From assembly GCF_031157255.1 (NCBI RefSeq), contig NZ_JAVIFX010000033.1:26860-90859 (forward strand): a DNA stretch of 64,000 bases, in the 5' to 3' direction. Below the pieces are notes generated by a model that was given only the letters and a program-made list of their open reading frames with translations, made no database searches and was not told where the DNA came from. Source of the DNA: Bradyrhizobium sp. LHD-71 (lineage in GTDB: Bacteria; Pseudomonadota; Alphaproteobacteria; Rhizobiales; Xanthobacteraceae). Of the stretch, positions 16,919 to 27,030 are shown one piece after another; positions within the stretch are counted from its first letter, which is position 1; every line of letters begins with the position of its first letter. Both the position numbers and the translations under genes were made by a program.

Positions 16919-17742
16919 CGGCCCTCGAGATACACGGCCGACAGCCGCAGAGGCTCGGCGTAGTGGACGTCGGTCAGTAGCGGCACGAGCGATCCGTTGG
17001 CGATCAGTTCGGCAACGATCATGTCGCCCAGGCGGATGATGCCGCCGCCGTTCAGCGCAAGGCGCAGCGCGGCCTCACTGTTGTCGACCGCGACGCGCCG
17101 TGTCGTCTCCCTATGCACGATCCCGTCCGCTGTACGGAAAGGCCATCCACGCCCGGCCTGACTGGCGATGACAATGCAGACATGGTTCGCAAGATCTGCC
17201 GGCGTACGCGGCGTGCCTTCACGCGCGAGATATGCGGGCGACGCGCAGACCACGCGCTCGAAATCGGCGATCTTGAACGAGAGTGCCGCGACATCGCCCA
17301 CCGGGCCCGCGCGGACGATCACGTCCGCCGGATCGGTGCCGATATCGACGATGCGGTCGGTGATCGAAAGATCGATCTCGATATCCGGATAGCGCGCGAT
17401 GAAATCCGGCAACGCCGGCGCGAGCTGATGGATGCCGAAGCCGTTGCTGGTATTGATGCGCAGGCGCCCACGCGGCGCGCCCCGCGACCTTGTCACCTCA
17501 ATCTCGGCCTCGGCGATGTCGGCGAGGATTTGCCGGGCGCGAGCCAGATAGACGTCCCCTTCCGAACTGAGCGAGAGACGCCGCGTCGTGCGATGGAGAA
17601 GCTGCACGCCGAGCCGGTCTTCCAGACGCGTCACAAGTTTCGAAACCGCGGACGGGCTCAATCCCAGGGCTGCCGCGGCGCCGGCAAAACTCTGGTGCTC
17701 GACCACCGTCACAAATGCGCGCATTTCGCCGATCGCATCCAT
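16807..17742 (-). CDS. LysR family transcriptional regulator
   Basis: A 311-residue LysR regulator. The N-terminal winged helix-turn-helix covers about residues 1-60 (MRAFVTVVEHQSFAGAAAALGLSPSAVSKLVTRLEDRLGVQLLHRTTR). The effector-binding domain runs from about 90 to 295. It resembles the DmlR/PgrR-type branch by the 'GRLRINTSNGFG...LAPALPDF' and 'DVIVRAGPVGD' segments. Divergent from it lies a small Arg-rich ORF and then purB. The target is unknown. Confidence 0.93.
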   Translation of the reverse strand: MDAIGEMRAFVTVVEHQSFAGAAAALGLSPSAVSKLVTRLEDRLGVQLLHRTTRRLSLSSEGDVYLARARQILADIAEAEIEVTRSRGAPRGRLRINTSNGFGIHQLAPALPDFIARYPDIEIDLSITDRIVDIGTDPADVIVRAGPVGDVAALSFKIADFERVVCASPAYLAREGTPRTPADLANHVCIVIASQAGRGWPFRTADGIVHRETTRRVAVDNSEAALRLALNGGGIIRLGDMIVAELIANGSLVPLLTDVHYAEPLRLSAVYLEGRHRLPKVRVFLDFLTERFASTPWRVAGLKSPASRPTA

Positions 17743-17834
17743 TACTCATTCCTATAATTCATGAATGTGCACTAAAATGAGATAATTATGCCGCCGGCAA
17801 GCGCAAATAACATGCACGGCAACTCAAGTCCTGG

Positions 17835-18068
17835 ATGCGCGCCATGTGCTTGCCTTCCTACGTTCGCCGCAACGCCGACGGATCGATCGACTTCGATCAC
17901 TACCGCCGCGCCGCTGCACGCGAGCGGACGCGAACGATCCGCCATACGTTCGGCCGCTGCGGCGCGGCCCTCGGGGCCGTCGCACTCGCTGGCCGCCGAT
18001 TGAAGCGCGCGTTGTCCGGGCGGCCGTCGCGCACGCTGGCCAATCGACCGTCGCGCTTTCCTTCATGA
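17835..18068 (+). CDS. Small Arg-rich hypothetical protein
   Basis: A possible protein of 77 residues, or 74 if it starts at 17844. It has the segment 'LPSYVRRNADGSIDFDHYRRAA..ER', followed by a basic region with 'IRHTF'. This N-terminal pattern is one I associate with small uncharacterised Bradyrhizobium proteins; the rest is Arg-rich without recognisable structure. The ribosome-binding site is weak and codon use is not decisive, so this is a candidate only. It sits in a 487-base gap between the LysR gene and purB that otherwise holds only the purB promoter region. Confidence 0.45.
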   Translation: MRAMCLPSYVRRNADGSIDFDHYRRAAARERTRTIRHTFGRCGAALGAVALAGRRLKRALSGRPSRTLANRPSRFPS

Positions 18069-18123
18069 GTGCACACGCTCGGACATCAGAGCACGCGCTG
18101 CGCCCTGGCACTCGAATCATTTA

Positions 18124-18152
18124 TTGACAAAACACGCTTGCGGATCAGGCAT
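18124..18152 (+). promoter_or_regulatory. Candidate promoter of purB
   Basis: A perfect -35 hexamer TTGACA lies at 18124-18129. Around the expected -10 position (18147-18152) the sequence is only AGGCAT, so the assignment rests on the -35. It is about 100 bases upstream of the purB start. Confidence 0.35.
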
Positions 18153-18229
18153 CTTCCAGCTCCGGGAATCCCCAATTGCCGCCGCTTTCCCCCTCTGCTA
18201 CAGGCCTCTTTTAAGCGAGAGAGCCGCCC

Positions 18230-19537
<1,308 letters not shown>

Positions 19538-19621
19538 CGCCCTGCCGGTGTCAGAAGTTGGATCAGAGCCGTCGCAATTTGATTACTGAATGGTAACCGC
19601 GGATCGGGTAGATAGCTTCCC

Positions 19622-20407
19622 GTGGCGCAGCTTCCCACCATCCTCGTCTTCGATTCCGGCCTTGGCGGTCTGACGGTGCTGCGCGAGATCGTCGAGATGC
19701 GGCCCGACGTGCGCTGCATCTACGTCGCCGACGACGCCTTTTTCCCCTATGGGCACCATGCCGAGGATGTGCTCGCCGCCCGCGTCGTGCCGCTCATCGG
19801 CGAACTGATCGAAGTCCACGATCCCCGTCTCGTGGTGATCGCCTGCAACACAGCTTCCACGCTGGTGATGGCGCACCTGCGCGCGGCCTACAGCACGCCG
19901 TTCGTCGGCACGGTGCCGGCGATCAAGCCGGCCTGCGCCTCCTCCAGGACGAAGCGTGTGTCCGTGCTCGGGACCAGGGGCACGGTGGCCCGCGAATACA
20001 CACAGCGGCTGATCCATGATTTCGGCCAGGGCTGCGAGGTGACGCTGGTCGGCGCTGCCAATCTGCCGTCGCTGGCCGAAGCGGCGCTTCGAGGCGAGCC
20101 CGTCAGCGACGCCGACATTGCCGCCGAGATCGCGCCCTGCTTCCTCGACGGCCAAGCGCTGACCGATACGGTCGTGCTTGCCTGCACGCACTTTCCGCTG
20201 CTGAAAGACAGGTTGACGCGGCTCGCGCCGTGGCCGGTGGACTGGGTCGATCCGGCGCCCGCGATCGCCCGGCGAACCTCGGACCTGCTCGGGCCTCCCC
20301 TCGGCAGCGAACCGGCGCCCCCACCGCGGATGCTGTTCACGTCCGGCCGTCCCGCGCTGCCTGATCCGGTGCTGGCACCGTTCATCAGGGCGCGCGTCCC
20401 GGCTTGA
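19622..20407 (+). CDS. murI: Glutamate racemase
   Basis: A 261-residue enzyme making D-glutamate for peptidoglycan. Catalytic residues are Asp11 in FDSGLGG, Cys75 in ACNTAS, and Cys188 with His190 in ACTHFPLL. 'DDAFFPYG' replaces the more usual D.A..PYG block. The start is GTG at 19622. The C terminus is rich in Pro and Ala, as in related alphaproteobacterial enzymes. Confidence 0.93.
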   Translation: MAQLPTILVFDSGLGGLTVLREIVEMRPDVRCIYVADDAFFPYGHHAEDVLAARVVPLIGELIEVHDPRLVVIACNTASTLVMAHLRAAYSTPFVGTVPAIKPACASSRTKRVSVLGTRGTVAREYTQRLIHDFGQGCEVTLVGAANLPSLAEAALRGEPVSDADIAAEIAPCFLDGQALTDTVVLACTHFPLLKDRLTRLAPWPVDWVDPAPAIARRTSDLLGPPLGSEPAPPPRMLFTSGRPALPDPVLAPFIRARVPA

Positions 20408-20448
20408 TCGCGGGGCATGCACCGGGCGCGCGGCATCGTGGATGTTGA

Positions 20449-20508
20449 TTGACCCTCCTGCCGTTTTGCCCTAGAAGCCACCTCGCTCGCGGGCCGTTTC
20501 GGCCCGCG
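20449..20508 (+). promoter_or_regulatory. rpsD promoter and leader hairpin
   Basis: TTGACC (20449-20454) and TAGAAG (20472-20477) are 17 bases apart and make a good sigma-70-type promoter. Just downstream is a perfect 8-bp hairpin, CGCGGGCC / GGCCCGCG with loop GTTTC (20488-20508), in the long leader before rpsD. The hairpin may be a regulatory structure in the S4 leader or a terminator of murI; it has no T-run. Confidence 0.6.
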
Positions 20509-20636
20509 TTGCGTTTCGCGACCCGTGGTTCCATCCTTTGCAGGCTTTAGGATTGGAACCTGTCGGCGCCGGATACCATTCCGGGGCAACAGGAGGGCGC
20601 GTTTCCTCAAATCTATCAATGTCTTAAGAGGACGCG

Positions 20637-21254
20637 ATGACAAAGCGCAGTGAGTCGAAATACAAGATCGACCGTCGTATGGGCCAGAACATCTGGGGCC
20701 GCCCGAAGAGCCCCGTGAACAAGCGCGAATACGGCCCCGGCCAGCACGGCCAGCGCCGCAAGGGCAAGCTCTCCGACTTCGGCGTGCAGCTCCGCGCCAA
20801 GCAGAAGCTCAAGGGCTACTACGCCAACATCTCCGAGCGGCAGTTCCACGGCATCTATGTGGAAGCGACCCGTCTCAAGGGCGACTCGGGTGAGCACCTG
20901 ATCGGCCTGCTCGAGCGCCGTCTCGACACGGTCGTCTATCGCGCCAAGTTCGTGCCGACCATGTTCGCCGCACGCCAGTTCATCAACCACGGCCACATCA
21001 AGGTGAACGGCAAGCGCGTCAACATCGCGAGCTACAAGGTGAAGCCGGGCGACGTCATCGAGGTAAAGGAAGCCTCCAGGCAGCTCGCGATCGTGCTGGA
21101 AGCGAATGCACTCGCCGAGCGCGATGTGCCGGACTTCCTCGAGGTCGATCACTCCAAGCAGTCGGCGAAGCTGGTGCGCATTCCGAACCTTTCGGAAGTA
21201 CCCTTCCCGGTCATGATGGAACCGCACCTGATCGTCGAATACTATTCGCGCTAA
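20637..21254 (+). CDS. rpsD: 30S ribosomal protein S4
   Basis: A 205-residue S4 protein that binds 16S rRNA early in 30S assembly. It has the N-terminal '[27 protein letters not shown]' segment and the S4 RNA-binding domain '[36 protein letters not shown]'. It ends in IVEYYSR. It is monocistronic, with its own promoter about 160 bases upstream and a strong terminator after it. A Cys-free zinc-independent form, as in other Rhizobiales. Confidence 0.98.
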   Translation: MTKRSESKYKIDRRMGQNIWGRPKSPVNKREYGPGQHGQRRKGKLSDFGVQLRAKQKLKGYYANISERQFHGIYVEATRLKGDSGEHLIGLLERRLDTVVYRAKFVPTMFAARQFINHGHIKVNGKRVNIASYKVKPGDVIEVKEASRQLAIVLEANALAERDVPDFLEVDHSKQSAKLVRIPNLSEVPFPVMMEPHLIVEYYSR

Positions 21255-21279
21255 CGACGCGGCATCGGAAATTTGCTCG

Positions 21280-21312
21280 AAGGCCCCGGCGCAATCCGGG
21301 GCCTTTTTGTTT
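21280..21312 (+). terminator. Rho-independent terminator of rpsD
   Basis: AAGGCCCCGG and CCGGGGCCTT arms are followed by TTTGTTT, 25 bases after the rpsD stop. Confidence 0.93.
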
Positions 21313-21357
21313 AGTCTCGCCATTTCGGATTGCTAAGGTCGCTTGCACGAGGTCGCC

Positions 21358-22428
21358 ATGGTCTACGCCCCTGTCCCGTTCGAGACGAACGCCGCTCCCG
21401 TTCGCATCAACATGCTGTCGGATACCCAGAGCCGGCCGACGCCGGCAATGCGGGAGGCGATCGCACGCGCGGAAGTCGGCGACGAGCAGATCGGCGGCGA
21501 CCCGACGATCAATCGCCTCTGCGAGCGTGTCGCCGATCTGCTCGGCAAGGAAGCTGCGGTTTTCCTGCCGTCGGGCACCATGTGCAACGTCGCGGGCATC
21601 CTCGCGCATTGCCGGCCGGGTGATGAAATCCTGGCGCACGCGACCGCGCATATTCTGACCAGCGAGGGCGGCAGTCATGCGGCGCTTGGCGGCTTTCAGA
21701 TCACGCCGCTTGGCGGCGACAACGGACAATTCTCCATCGACGGCCTGCGCGCCGCTTTTCGCGTGCCGAGCCGCTATGCGCCGCCGCAAACTCTGGTCTC
21801 TGCCGAGCAGACGGCGAACATCGGCGGCGGCACGATCTGGCCGAAGGCTGTCCTCGACGAGATCGCGCGCGTGGCGAAGACGCAGGGCATGGCGACGCAC
21901 ATGGACGGCGCGCGGCTGCTCAATGCCTGCGTCGCGACCGGTATCTCCGCTCGCGAGATGGCCGCGGGCTGGGACTCGGTCTGGATCGACTTCACCAAAG
22001 GCCTCGGCGCACCGATCGGCGCGGCGCTGGCCGGCTCGCGCGACTTCATCGACCAGGTATGGCGCTGGAAACAGCGGCTCGGCGGCGCCTTTCGCCAGGG
22101 CGGCATCGCCGCCGCCGGCTGCCTTTACGCCCTCGATCACCACGTCGAGCGACTTGCGGACGATCACGCCAACGCGCGAGCACTGGCGCGCGGTCTCAGC
22201 CAGATTGAAGGCCTTCAGGTGCAGCAGCCGGAAACCAACCTAGTCTACATCGACACGCGCGGGTCAGGCCTCGCCCCGACGAAACTCCAGTCGGAGCTGC
22301 TCGCACGCGGCGTGCTGGTCTCCCTGCTCGGCGGCCGCATTCGCGCCTGTACCCACCTCGACGTCAGCGCCGCGATGGTCGAGGAAGCGGTCGCTCTCAC
22401 ACGCGAAATCGTGCGCGGAAACGGATGA
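21358..22428 (+). CDS. Low-specificity L-threonine aldolase family, PLP enzyme
   Basis: A 356-residue fold-type I PLP enzyme of the threonine aldolase / beta-eliminating lyase family. The cofactor Lys214 is in FTKGLGAPIG, and HMDGAR (181-186) provides the Asp that binds the pyridine nitrogen. 'SDTQSRPTPAMREAIA.AEVGDEQ' at the start is typical. It splits threonine or allo-threonine to glycine and acetaldehyde, which could feed the glycine cleavage system encoded further along. The ATG at 21358 is preferred to a TTG at 21343. Confidence 0.9.
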   Translation: MVYAPVPFETNAAPVRINMLSDTQSRPTPAMREAIARAEVGDEQIGGDPTINRLCERVADLLGKEAAVFLPSGTMCNVAGILAHCRPGDEILAHATAHILTSEGGSHAALGGFQITPLGGDNGQFSIDGLRAAFRVPSRYAPPQTLVSAEQTANIGGGTIWPKAVLDEIARVAKTQGMATHMDGARLLNACVATGISAREMAAGWDSVWIDFTKGLGAPIGAALAGSRDFIDQVWRWKQRLGGAFRQGGIAAAGCLYALDHHVERLADDHANARALARGLSQIEGLQVQQPETNLVYIDTRGSGLAPTKLQSELLARGVLVSLLGGRIRACTHLDVSAAMVEEAVALTREIVRGNG

Positions 22429-22434
22429 CGCAAA

Positions 22435-22470
22435 GCCTCGTCATTGCGAGAGCAACGCCACTCCGTTCCT
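22435..22470. repeat. Partial copy of dispersed GTCATTGCGAG repeat
   Basis: The sequence CTCGTCATTGCGAGAGCAAC here matches the head of the repeat seen at 43259 and 62358. Only this part is present, between two convergent genes. Confidence 0.5.
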
Positions 22471-22504
22471 CGGACGGCTGCCGCTCGTCGTCGAACGTCC
22501 AATG

Positions 22505-23779
22505 TCAGTTCGGCTTCTCGAGCGCGGTGTAGACGAGGTTCTTGATCACGTTGCGATAGCGCAGGCGCTGGGTCGGGCTCTGCATCATCATCACCGCAAA
22601 CATTTCCTCCTTCGGGTCAGCCCAGAAGAAAGTGCCGCCGGCGCCGCCCCAGTACAGTTCGCCGATCGATCCTGGCACCGCGCTCGCCCCCTGCTCGACC
22701 CTCACGCCAAAGCCGAGGCCAAATCCGAACCCTGGGCCGGGCAGAAACGTCCTCGTGGTCAAGATACCGGTCGAAGGACCGATGTGGTTCGACGCCATCC
22801 AGGCGAAGATCTTTGGGCTGAGATAACGACGGCCGTCCAGAGTGCCGCGATTGACGATCATCTGCGCAAAGCGCGCATAGTCGTGGATGGTTGAAATGAG
22901 GCCACCGCCGCCGCTTTGCCAGGGCTTTTCGATACGAGGATTGAACAAGGCGTTCGCACCCGAGCCGCCGTCATTCGCCAGCGGTTCGGCGATCAACGCC
23001 TGCTTGGCAGCATCGGTCACATAGAACGACGTGTCCTTCATGCCGAGTGGATCGAACAGCCGCTCCTTGAACACCTGGATCAGTGGCTTTCCTTCGACGA
23101 CCTCGATCACACGTCCGAGCACGTCGGTGGAATGGCTGTACTCCCAAGTCGTGCCGGGCTGATGCGCCAGCGGCAATGCGGCGATCCGCTCCACGAACTC
23201 CTCATTGGTCGGTCGCGTCACCTCGAAACGCTGCTCCCCATAGCTGGCGTAGACGAGGCCATGGCCTGAAAACGCGTATGTGATGCCAGACGTGTGGCGC
23301 AGCAGATCCTGAATGGTCATCTGCTTGCGTACCGGCACCAGATTGAGGACCGGTTTGCCATCTTCGCCAGGCTGCTCGACGCCGACCTGCGACTTTCCGA
23401 AGCTCGGAATGTACTTCGCGACCGGCTCTTCGAGCGAAAGCTTGCCGTCCTGCACCAGCATCAGAGCTGCGACCGACGTGATGGGTTTGGTCATCGAATA
23501 AATGCGGAACAGTGTGTCCGCCGTCATCGGCGCCTTGGTCGCGGCGTCACGCACGCCAAAAGCCTCGAAATACGCCGGCCGACCGCGCCGCTGCACCAGC
23601 ACGATCGCCCCGGGCACCTTGCCGGCGGTGACCTCGTCCTGGAAGAAGTTGGTCAGTGTCTTGAGCCTCTCGCGCGAGAAACCGAGTTGCTCCGGCTGGC
23701 TCTCGCCGATGCCTTCGGCGGCGACAGGCCCCGCCGCAAGCAGCAATGACAGGGCCGACGCGATCGCAAATGAACGCAT
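22505..23779 (-). CDS. Secreted serine hydrolase, beta-lactamase family
   Basis: A 424-residue exported PBP-fold hydrolase. The signal peptide is about residues 1-21 (MRSFAIASALSLLLAAG, cleavage near VAA-E). Active-site motifs are Ser95-Met-Thr-Lys98, Tyr214-Ser-His in TWEYSHSTDVLG, and a late 'YWGGAGGTFFWADP' in the KTG position. The set resembles EstB-type esterases and class C beta-lactamase relatives, so the substrate is open. The start at 23779 follows GGGGAGGA; an in-frame upstream start at 23857 lacks this site. Confidence 0.88.
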   Translation of the reverse strand: MRSFAIASALSLLLAAGPVAAEGIGESQPEQLGFSRERLKTLTNFFQDEVTAGKVPGAIVLVQRRGRPAYFEAFGVRDAATKAPMTADTLFRIYSMTKPITSVAALMLVQDGKLSLEEPVAKYIPSFGKSQVGVEQPGEDGKPVLNLVPVRKQMTIQDLLRHTSGITYAFSGHGLVYASYGEQRFEVTRPTNEEFVERIAALPLAHQPGTTWEYSHSTDVLGRVIEVVEGKPLIQVFKERLFDPLGMKDTSFYVTDAAKQALIAEPLANDGGSGANALFNPRIEKPWQSGGGGLISTIHDYARFAQMIVNRGTLDGRRYLSPKIFAWMASNHIGPSTGILTTRTFLPGPGFGFGLGFGVRVEQGASAVPGSIGELYWGGAGGTFFWADPKEEMFAVMMMQSPTQRLRYRNVIKNLVYTALEKPN

Positions 23780-23879
23780 TGAAATCCTCCCCTTCCTTCC
23801 GGCTCGGTTCGAGATGTCAGTCACCGGTTTTGCGTCAAGCGTAGCTGCACTTTGCAACAGCGCAAGGACGAAGGTTGCA

Positions 23880-24413
23880 TCAAATGCGATGCAGAGCGTC
23901 GCGATGCAGGCGCTCGCCCGCGTCCGAAAAGCAGCAGAAGATCAAGTGTTTGATGGACGACGCTGCGCCGATGGCTTCAGATGAAGTTTTCACTGCAATC
24001 ATTGCGGCGCGATCGGGCGGGAACGCATAGATCCCGGTTGAGATCGCTGGGAAAGCGATCGAGGCGAGCTTGTGCTCTTCTGCGATCTCGATCGCCCGCC
24101 GATAGCACGACGACAACAATGCGTCCTCGTCATGACTGCCGCCGTGCCACACCGGCCCGACCGCATGGATCACATGCTTGGCCGGAAGCCTGTAGCCCTT
24201 TGTAATTTTCGCGTCGCCCGTCGCGCAGCCGCCGAGTGTGCGGCATTCCTTCAGCAGTTCGGGACCCGCCCTGCGATGGATGGCGCCGTCCACACCGCCG
24301 CCGCCAAGCAGCGAGGTGTTGGCTGCATTGACGATGGCATCGATGGCGAGCGTCGTGATGTCGGCGACAACGACCTCGAACTGGGTGCCACCGATGATGC
24401 GCGTCGGGGTCAT
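23880..24413 (-). CDS. Macrodomain protein (O-acetyl-ADP-ribose deacetylase-like)
   Basis: A 177-residue single macrodomain of the MacroD/YmdB type. Signature segments are '[25 protein letters not shown]' (around residues 25-50, with the Asn of NAAN), '[25 protein letters not shown]' and '[13 protein letters not shown]'. It should hydrolyse ADP-ribose esters such as O-acetyl-ADP-ribose or mono-ADP-ribosyl marks. Its ATG overlaps the stop of the upstream 644-residue hydrolase-domain gene (ATGA), so the two are co-translated. Confidence 0.93.
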   Translation of the reverse strand: MTPTRIIGGTQFEVVVADITTLAIDAIVNAANTSLLGGGGVDGAIHRRAGPELLKECRTLGGCATGDAKITKGYRLPAKHVIHAVGPVWHGGSHDEDALLSSCYRRAIEIAEEHKLASIAFPAISTGIYAFPPDRAAMIAVKTSSEAIGAASSIKHLIFCCFSDAGERLHRDALHRI

Positions 24414-26344
24414 TTGGCGGCTGCGGCAGGCGCCGACGCAAACGCCCTGCACGCCTTTGCCGCCTCGACATAGGCCGCTGCATCGGCGAGCAGCAACAGC
24501 CGGTCAGCCACAAGCCGATCCACACAAGCCTTCACTTGCGACACGTAGTCGTCCAGTGACCGATAACGCTCGGCAAGCGAAAGCCTGGTATCGGCGGTGG
24601 CCTCGCGCTCAGCCTTGGTGCGCGCGAACAGCACGAACGAGCCGTCGCGGTCGGCAAACTCGTCCGGCAGATCGCGGAAAACGTTCCAGCCGGTAAAGGT
24701 CGCGAGTGGCACCGCCACCGGCGGCAGGCGGATGCCGGCTACCTCGTTGCCGTCCGGATCGACGGCGGAAACCAGGGTGACATAGGCGCCGTCGGCCTTC
24801 CCGCTTTCATTGTCGGGGCTGCCGGGCGGATCGATCCAGTCGACCGGGGTCGTGCGGTTGCTGCCATGGACGCAAGGGAGCGCGAAATCCGGCGCGGTCG
24901 GAAAGCGTATCGTGGCGGGATCAACGGCCGTGCCATCCGCAATCGACGGTACATGGCTTTCCGGCGGCGCGATGCCTCGCACCACCCAATCCTCCATGGC
25001 GACCAGCAACGCGCGCACCGCCGGCAGCGGGCTCTGCCAGTTGACGGCGTTGGCGTTCGGCCCGCGCGGCGCGGTCGGCAACGCGCCGGCGTGCTGCGTG
25101 CCGGCGATCAGATAGGTCCGGGTCGTCGCAGGCATGACGAGATCGGTCTTGCCGAGGCCGTCGATCGTGAGCAACGATGCCCCCTTCTCCCAGTACTCGG
25201 CCGACGTATTGCTCTGGATCAGCAGCGGATCGGTCCCATCGCCTTGGAACAGCGAGCCGGTCCTGCCGCTGAAGGGATCGGTGCCAGGTGCCGCAGCGAA
25301 CGGAAACCAGGCTTCGGGATATAAGTGATCCACATGTTGTGAGATCGTGCGGTTCGGTTCGGCAAACGAGTGATTGATGAACGTCTTGCCGTCACCGCCA
25401 GTGTGCGCATGCACGCCATCGAACACCCGCCGGCCGGCGAGATCGCGGTTCATGTGCAGATCAAGAAAGTGCCGAAGGTATCGTCCGCTTTGAGAAATGC
25501 CGAAGGCGATGGCGTGGCGCGGCTTGCTCGCAGCCAGCGGCGAGTCCGGCGCGTAGCGCAGGAACGACACGAGATCGCGCACGGCAGTGAATGCGATTCC
25601 GGCGACGTGCGAGTTGGTTGCCTCGTACCAGAATTCGTAGATCGTCAACGGCGTTGGCTGTGTCTCCTCAGGCAGCAGACGAACATGTCGCGCGTCGGCG
25701 AATTCCCACTGGTCGCGCGGGATTTCGATGCGCTTGTCCGTCTCGCGCCGGCGCATCATCAGCCGCGCCCTGTCCTTGTCGAGTGAGGCCGCCGGATAGG
25801 TCAGCACGATCGAATCCGAGGACGGGATGCGCTTGCCGACCTGGAATTCCTCGCGAATGCGCCGAACCATCGGCTTGCCGTCCTCGAACGCAAGCGGAAA
25901 GCGGACTGTCATCAACGCATTGCGGCTGGCCAGGGTCGGGTCCCAACCCGACCAGATGAGTGTCAGGCCGCGCTCGAACAACAGGCCAGTGCCTGCATGC
26001 GCGCGTGAAACCGGATCGTTCAGTTCAAAAGGATTTGCGGGATCCGCCGGCGTCACGCCGTTGAGCCGACCGATCAGCTTGTTGCCGCGATTGGTGACCT
26101 CATAGAGAATGACACCGTTGCCGCGCTCGGGTTCGATAGGCCGGAGTATCTCAAGGTCGATCTCATAGACGACGCGGCCGTTGGCATCGCGCGGCGCCTT
26201 CTCCAGATCGACGATTGGTGTGTTCTGCGGGTCGTTCGGATCGAGGGTGCCGTGCGCGACACCCTTCAGCCGTTCATAAACGCCGGTTTTGCCGAAAGCA
26301 TGGCCCTCGGCAAATGGCTGTATGCTATCGATCCTGATGTCCAT
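24410..26344 (-). CDS. Large alpha/beta hydrolase domain-containing protein
   Basis: A 644-residue protein of the alpha/beta-hydrolase-domain family found as a large uncharacterised protein in many proteobacteria. The nucleophile elbow is '[16 protein letters not shown]', with Ser in GxSxSG form; '[23 protein letters not shown]' and '[14 protein letters not shown]' follow. No signal peptide is seen. The natural substrate is unknown. It is the first gene of a two-gene operon with the macrodomain gene. GGGAGGCGCGGG precedes the ATG. Confidence 0.85.
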   Translation of the reverse strand: MDIRIDSIQPFAEGHAFGKTGVYERLKGVAHGTLDPNDPQNTPIVDLEKAPRDANGRVVYEIDLEILRPIEPERGNGVILYEVTNRGNKLIGRLNGVTPADPANPFELNDPVSRAHAGTGLLFERGLTLIWSGWDPTLASRNALMTVRFPLAFEDGKPMVRRIREEFQVGKRIPSSDSIVLTYPAASLDKDRARLMMRRRETDKRIEIPRDQWEFADARHVRLLPEETQPTPLTIYEFWYEATNSHVAGIAFTAVRDLVSFLRYAPDSPLAASKPRHAIAFGISQSGRYLRHFLDLHMNRDLAGRRVFDGVHAHTGGDGKTFINHSFAEPNRTISQHVDHLYPEAWFPFAAAPGTDPFSGRTGSLFQGDGTDPLLIQSNTSAEYWEKGASLLTIDGLGKTDLVMPATTRTYLIAGTQHAGALPTAPRGPNANAVNWQSPLPAVRALLVAMEDWVVRGIAPPESHVPSIADGTAVDPATIRFPTAPDFALPCVHGSNRTTPVDWIDPPGSPDNESGKADGAYVTLVSAVDPDGNEVAGIRLPPVAVPLATFTGWNVFRDLPDEFADRDGSFVLFARTKAEREATADTRLSLAERYRSLDDYVSQVKACVDRLVADRLLLLADAAAYVEAAKACRAFASAPAAAAK

Positions 26345-26399
26345 CCCGCGCCTCCCCAGTGCGCTGGATCTGACGTTCGCACCAGCCTTTGCCCATCGT

Positions 26400-26426
26400 T
26401 AGAAGCCGGACGCGAGCGTCCGGCCC
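26400..26426 (-). terminator. Probable terminator of grxD
   Basis: On the minus strand GCCGGACGC and GCGTCCGGC arms with a 2-base loop are followed by TTCTAAC, just after the grxD stop. The T-run is weak. Confidence 0.6.
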
Positions 26427-26435
26427 CGCGACAAA

Positions 26436-26771
26436 CTACTCGGCGGCCTGGCGGGTGGCGATGCCCTTGTCGGCGAACAGCTTCTGCAACTCGCTCGCTT
26501 GAAACATCTCGCGGATGATGTCGCAACCACCGATGAACTCGCCCTTCACGTAAAGTTGAGGGATCGTCGGCCAGTTCGAATACGCCTTGATGCCGTTCCG
26601 CAGCTCATCCGAGTCCAGCACATTGAGGCCTTTGTACGGTACGCCGACGTGGTCGAGGATCTGCACCACCTGACCCGAGAATCCGCACATTGGAAACTGT
26701 GGGGTGCCCTTCATGAACAGCACCACATCGTTGGATTTCACTTCATTGTCGATGAATTGTTCGATGCTCAT
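26436..26771 (-). CDS. grxD: Monothiol glutaredoxin, Grx4 family
   Basis: A 111-residue monothiol glutaredoxin with the CGFS active site at residues 29-32 and the 'WPTIPQLYVKGEFIGGCDI' glutathione-binding region. CGFS glutaredoxins carry [2Fe-2S] clusters between assembly machinery and targets, often in a complex with a BolA protein. A bolA gene is 3.7 kb away on the same strand, with an egtB-egtD-ltrA block between. A hairpin terminator follows. Confidence 0.96.
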   Translation of the reverse strand: MSIEQFIDNEVKSNDVVLFMKGTPQFPMCGFSGQVVQILDHVGVPYKGLNVLDSDELRNGIKAYSNWPTIPQLYVKGEFIGGCDIIREMFQASELQKLFADKGIATRQAAE

Positions 26772-26816
26772 GGCTCGTCCTTAACTAGACGCCCGGCTGA
26801 TGCCGCGTGTCGTGTC

Positions 26817-26856
26817 ATGCTGACAATATATGTCACCATGATCATATATGCAGCAT
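26817..26856. promoter_or_regulatory. Nested palindromes between grxD and egtB
   Basis: TGACAATATATGTCA (26821-26835) is a near-perfect 15-bp palindrome. It lies inside a larger inverted repeat with arms ATGCTG (26817-26822) and CAGCAT (26851-26856) and a second ATATAT pair. The region is clearly AT-rich compared with its surroundings. It is a credible operator or promoter region for grxD, which starts 46 bases away on the minus strand, or for egtB. Confidence 0.45.
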
Positions 26857-27003
26857 CTTAGCCTGAAACATTCCGGCATCCCAAGCGAATTTGAGGGCGG
26901 GCAATGGGTTTGAAATGACGGCCACCATATTGCCGTTAACGACGAATCGCATGTCAGCCGGCCAGGCCTGAACGTTGAAACCAAGTCTTTCTCCGGAACG
27001 CAT
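26842..27003 (-). CDS. Candidate small protein, 53 residues
   Basis: An ATG at 27003 opens a frame with a protein-like composition, including 'GFNVQAWPADMRFVVNGNMVAVISNPLPALKFAW'. This alternation of hydrophobic and polar residues looks better than a chance frame. Against it are a poor ribosome-binding site, a position in the egtB promoter region and a stop inside the AT-rich palindromes. The family is not recognised. Confidence 0.35.
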   Translation of the reverse strand: MRSGERLGFNVQAWPADMRFVVNGNMVAVISNPLPALKFAWDAGMFQAKMLHI

Positions 27004-27030
27004 CTGCGAGAACGACGTTCTTCTGTCAAA

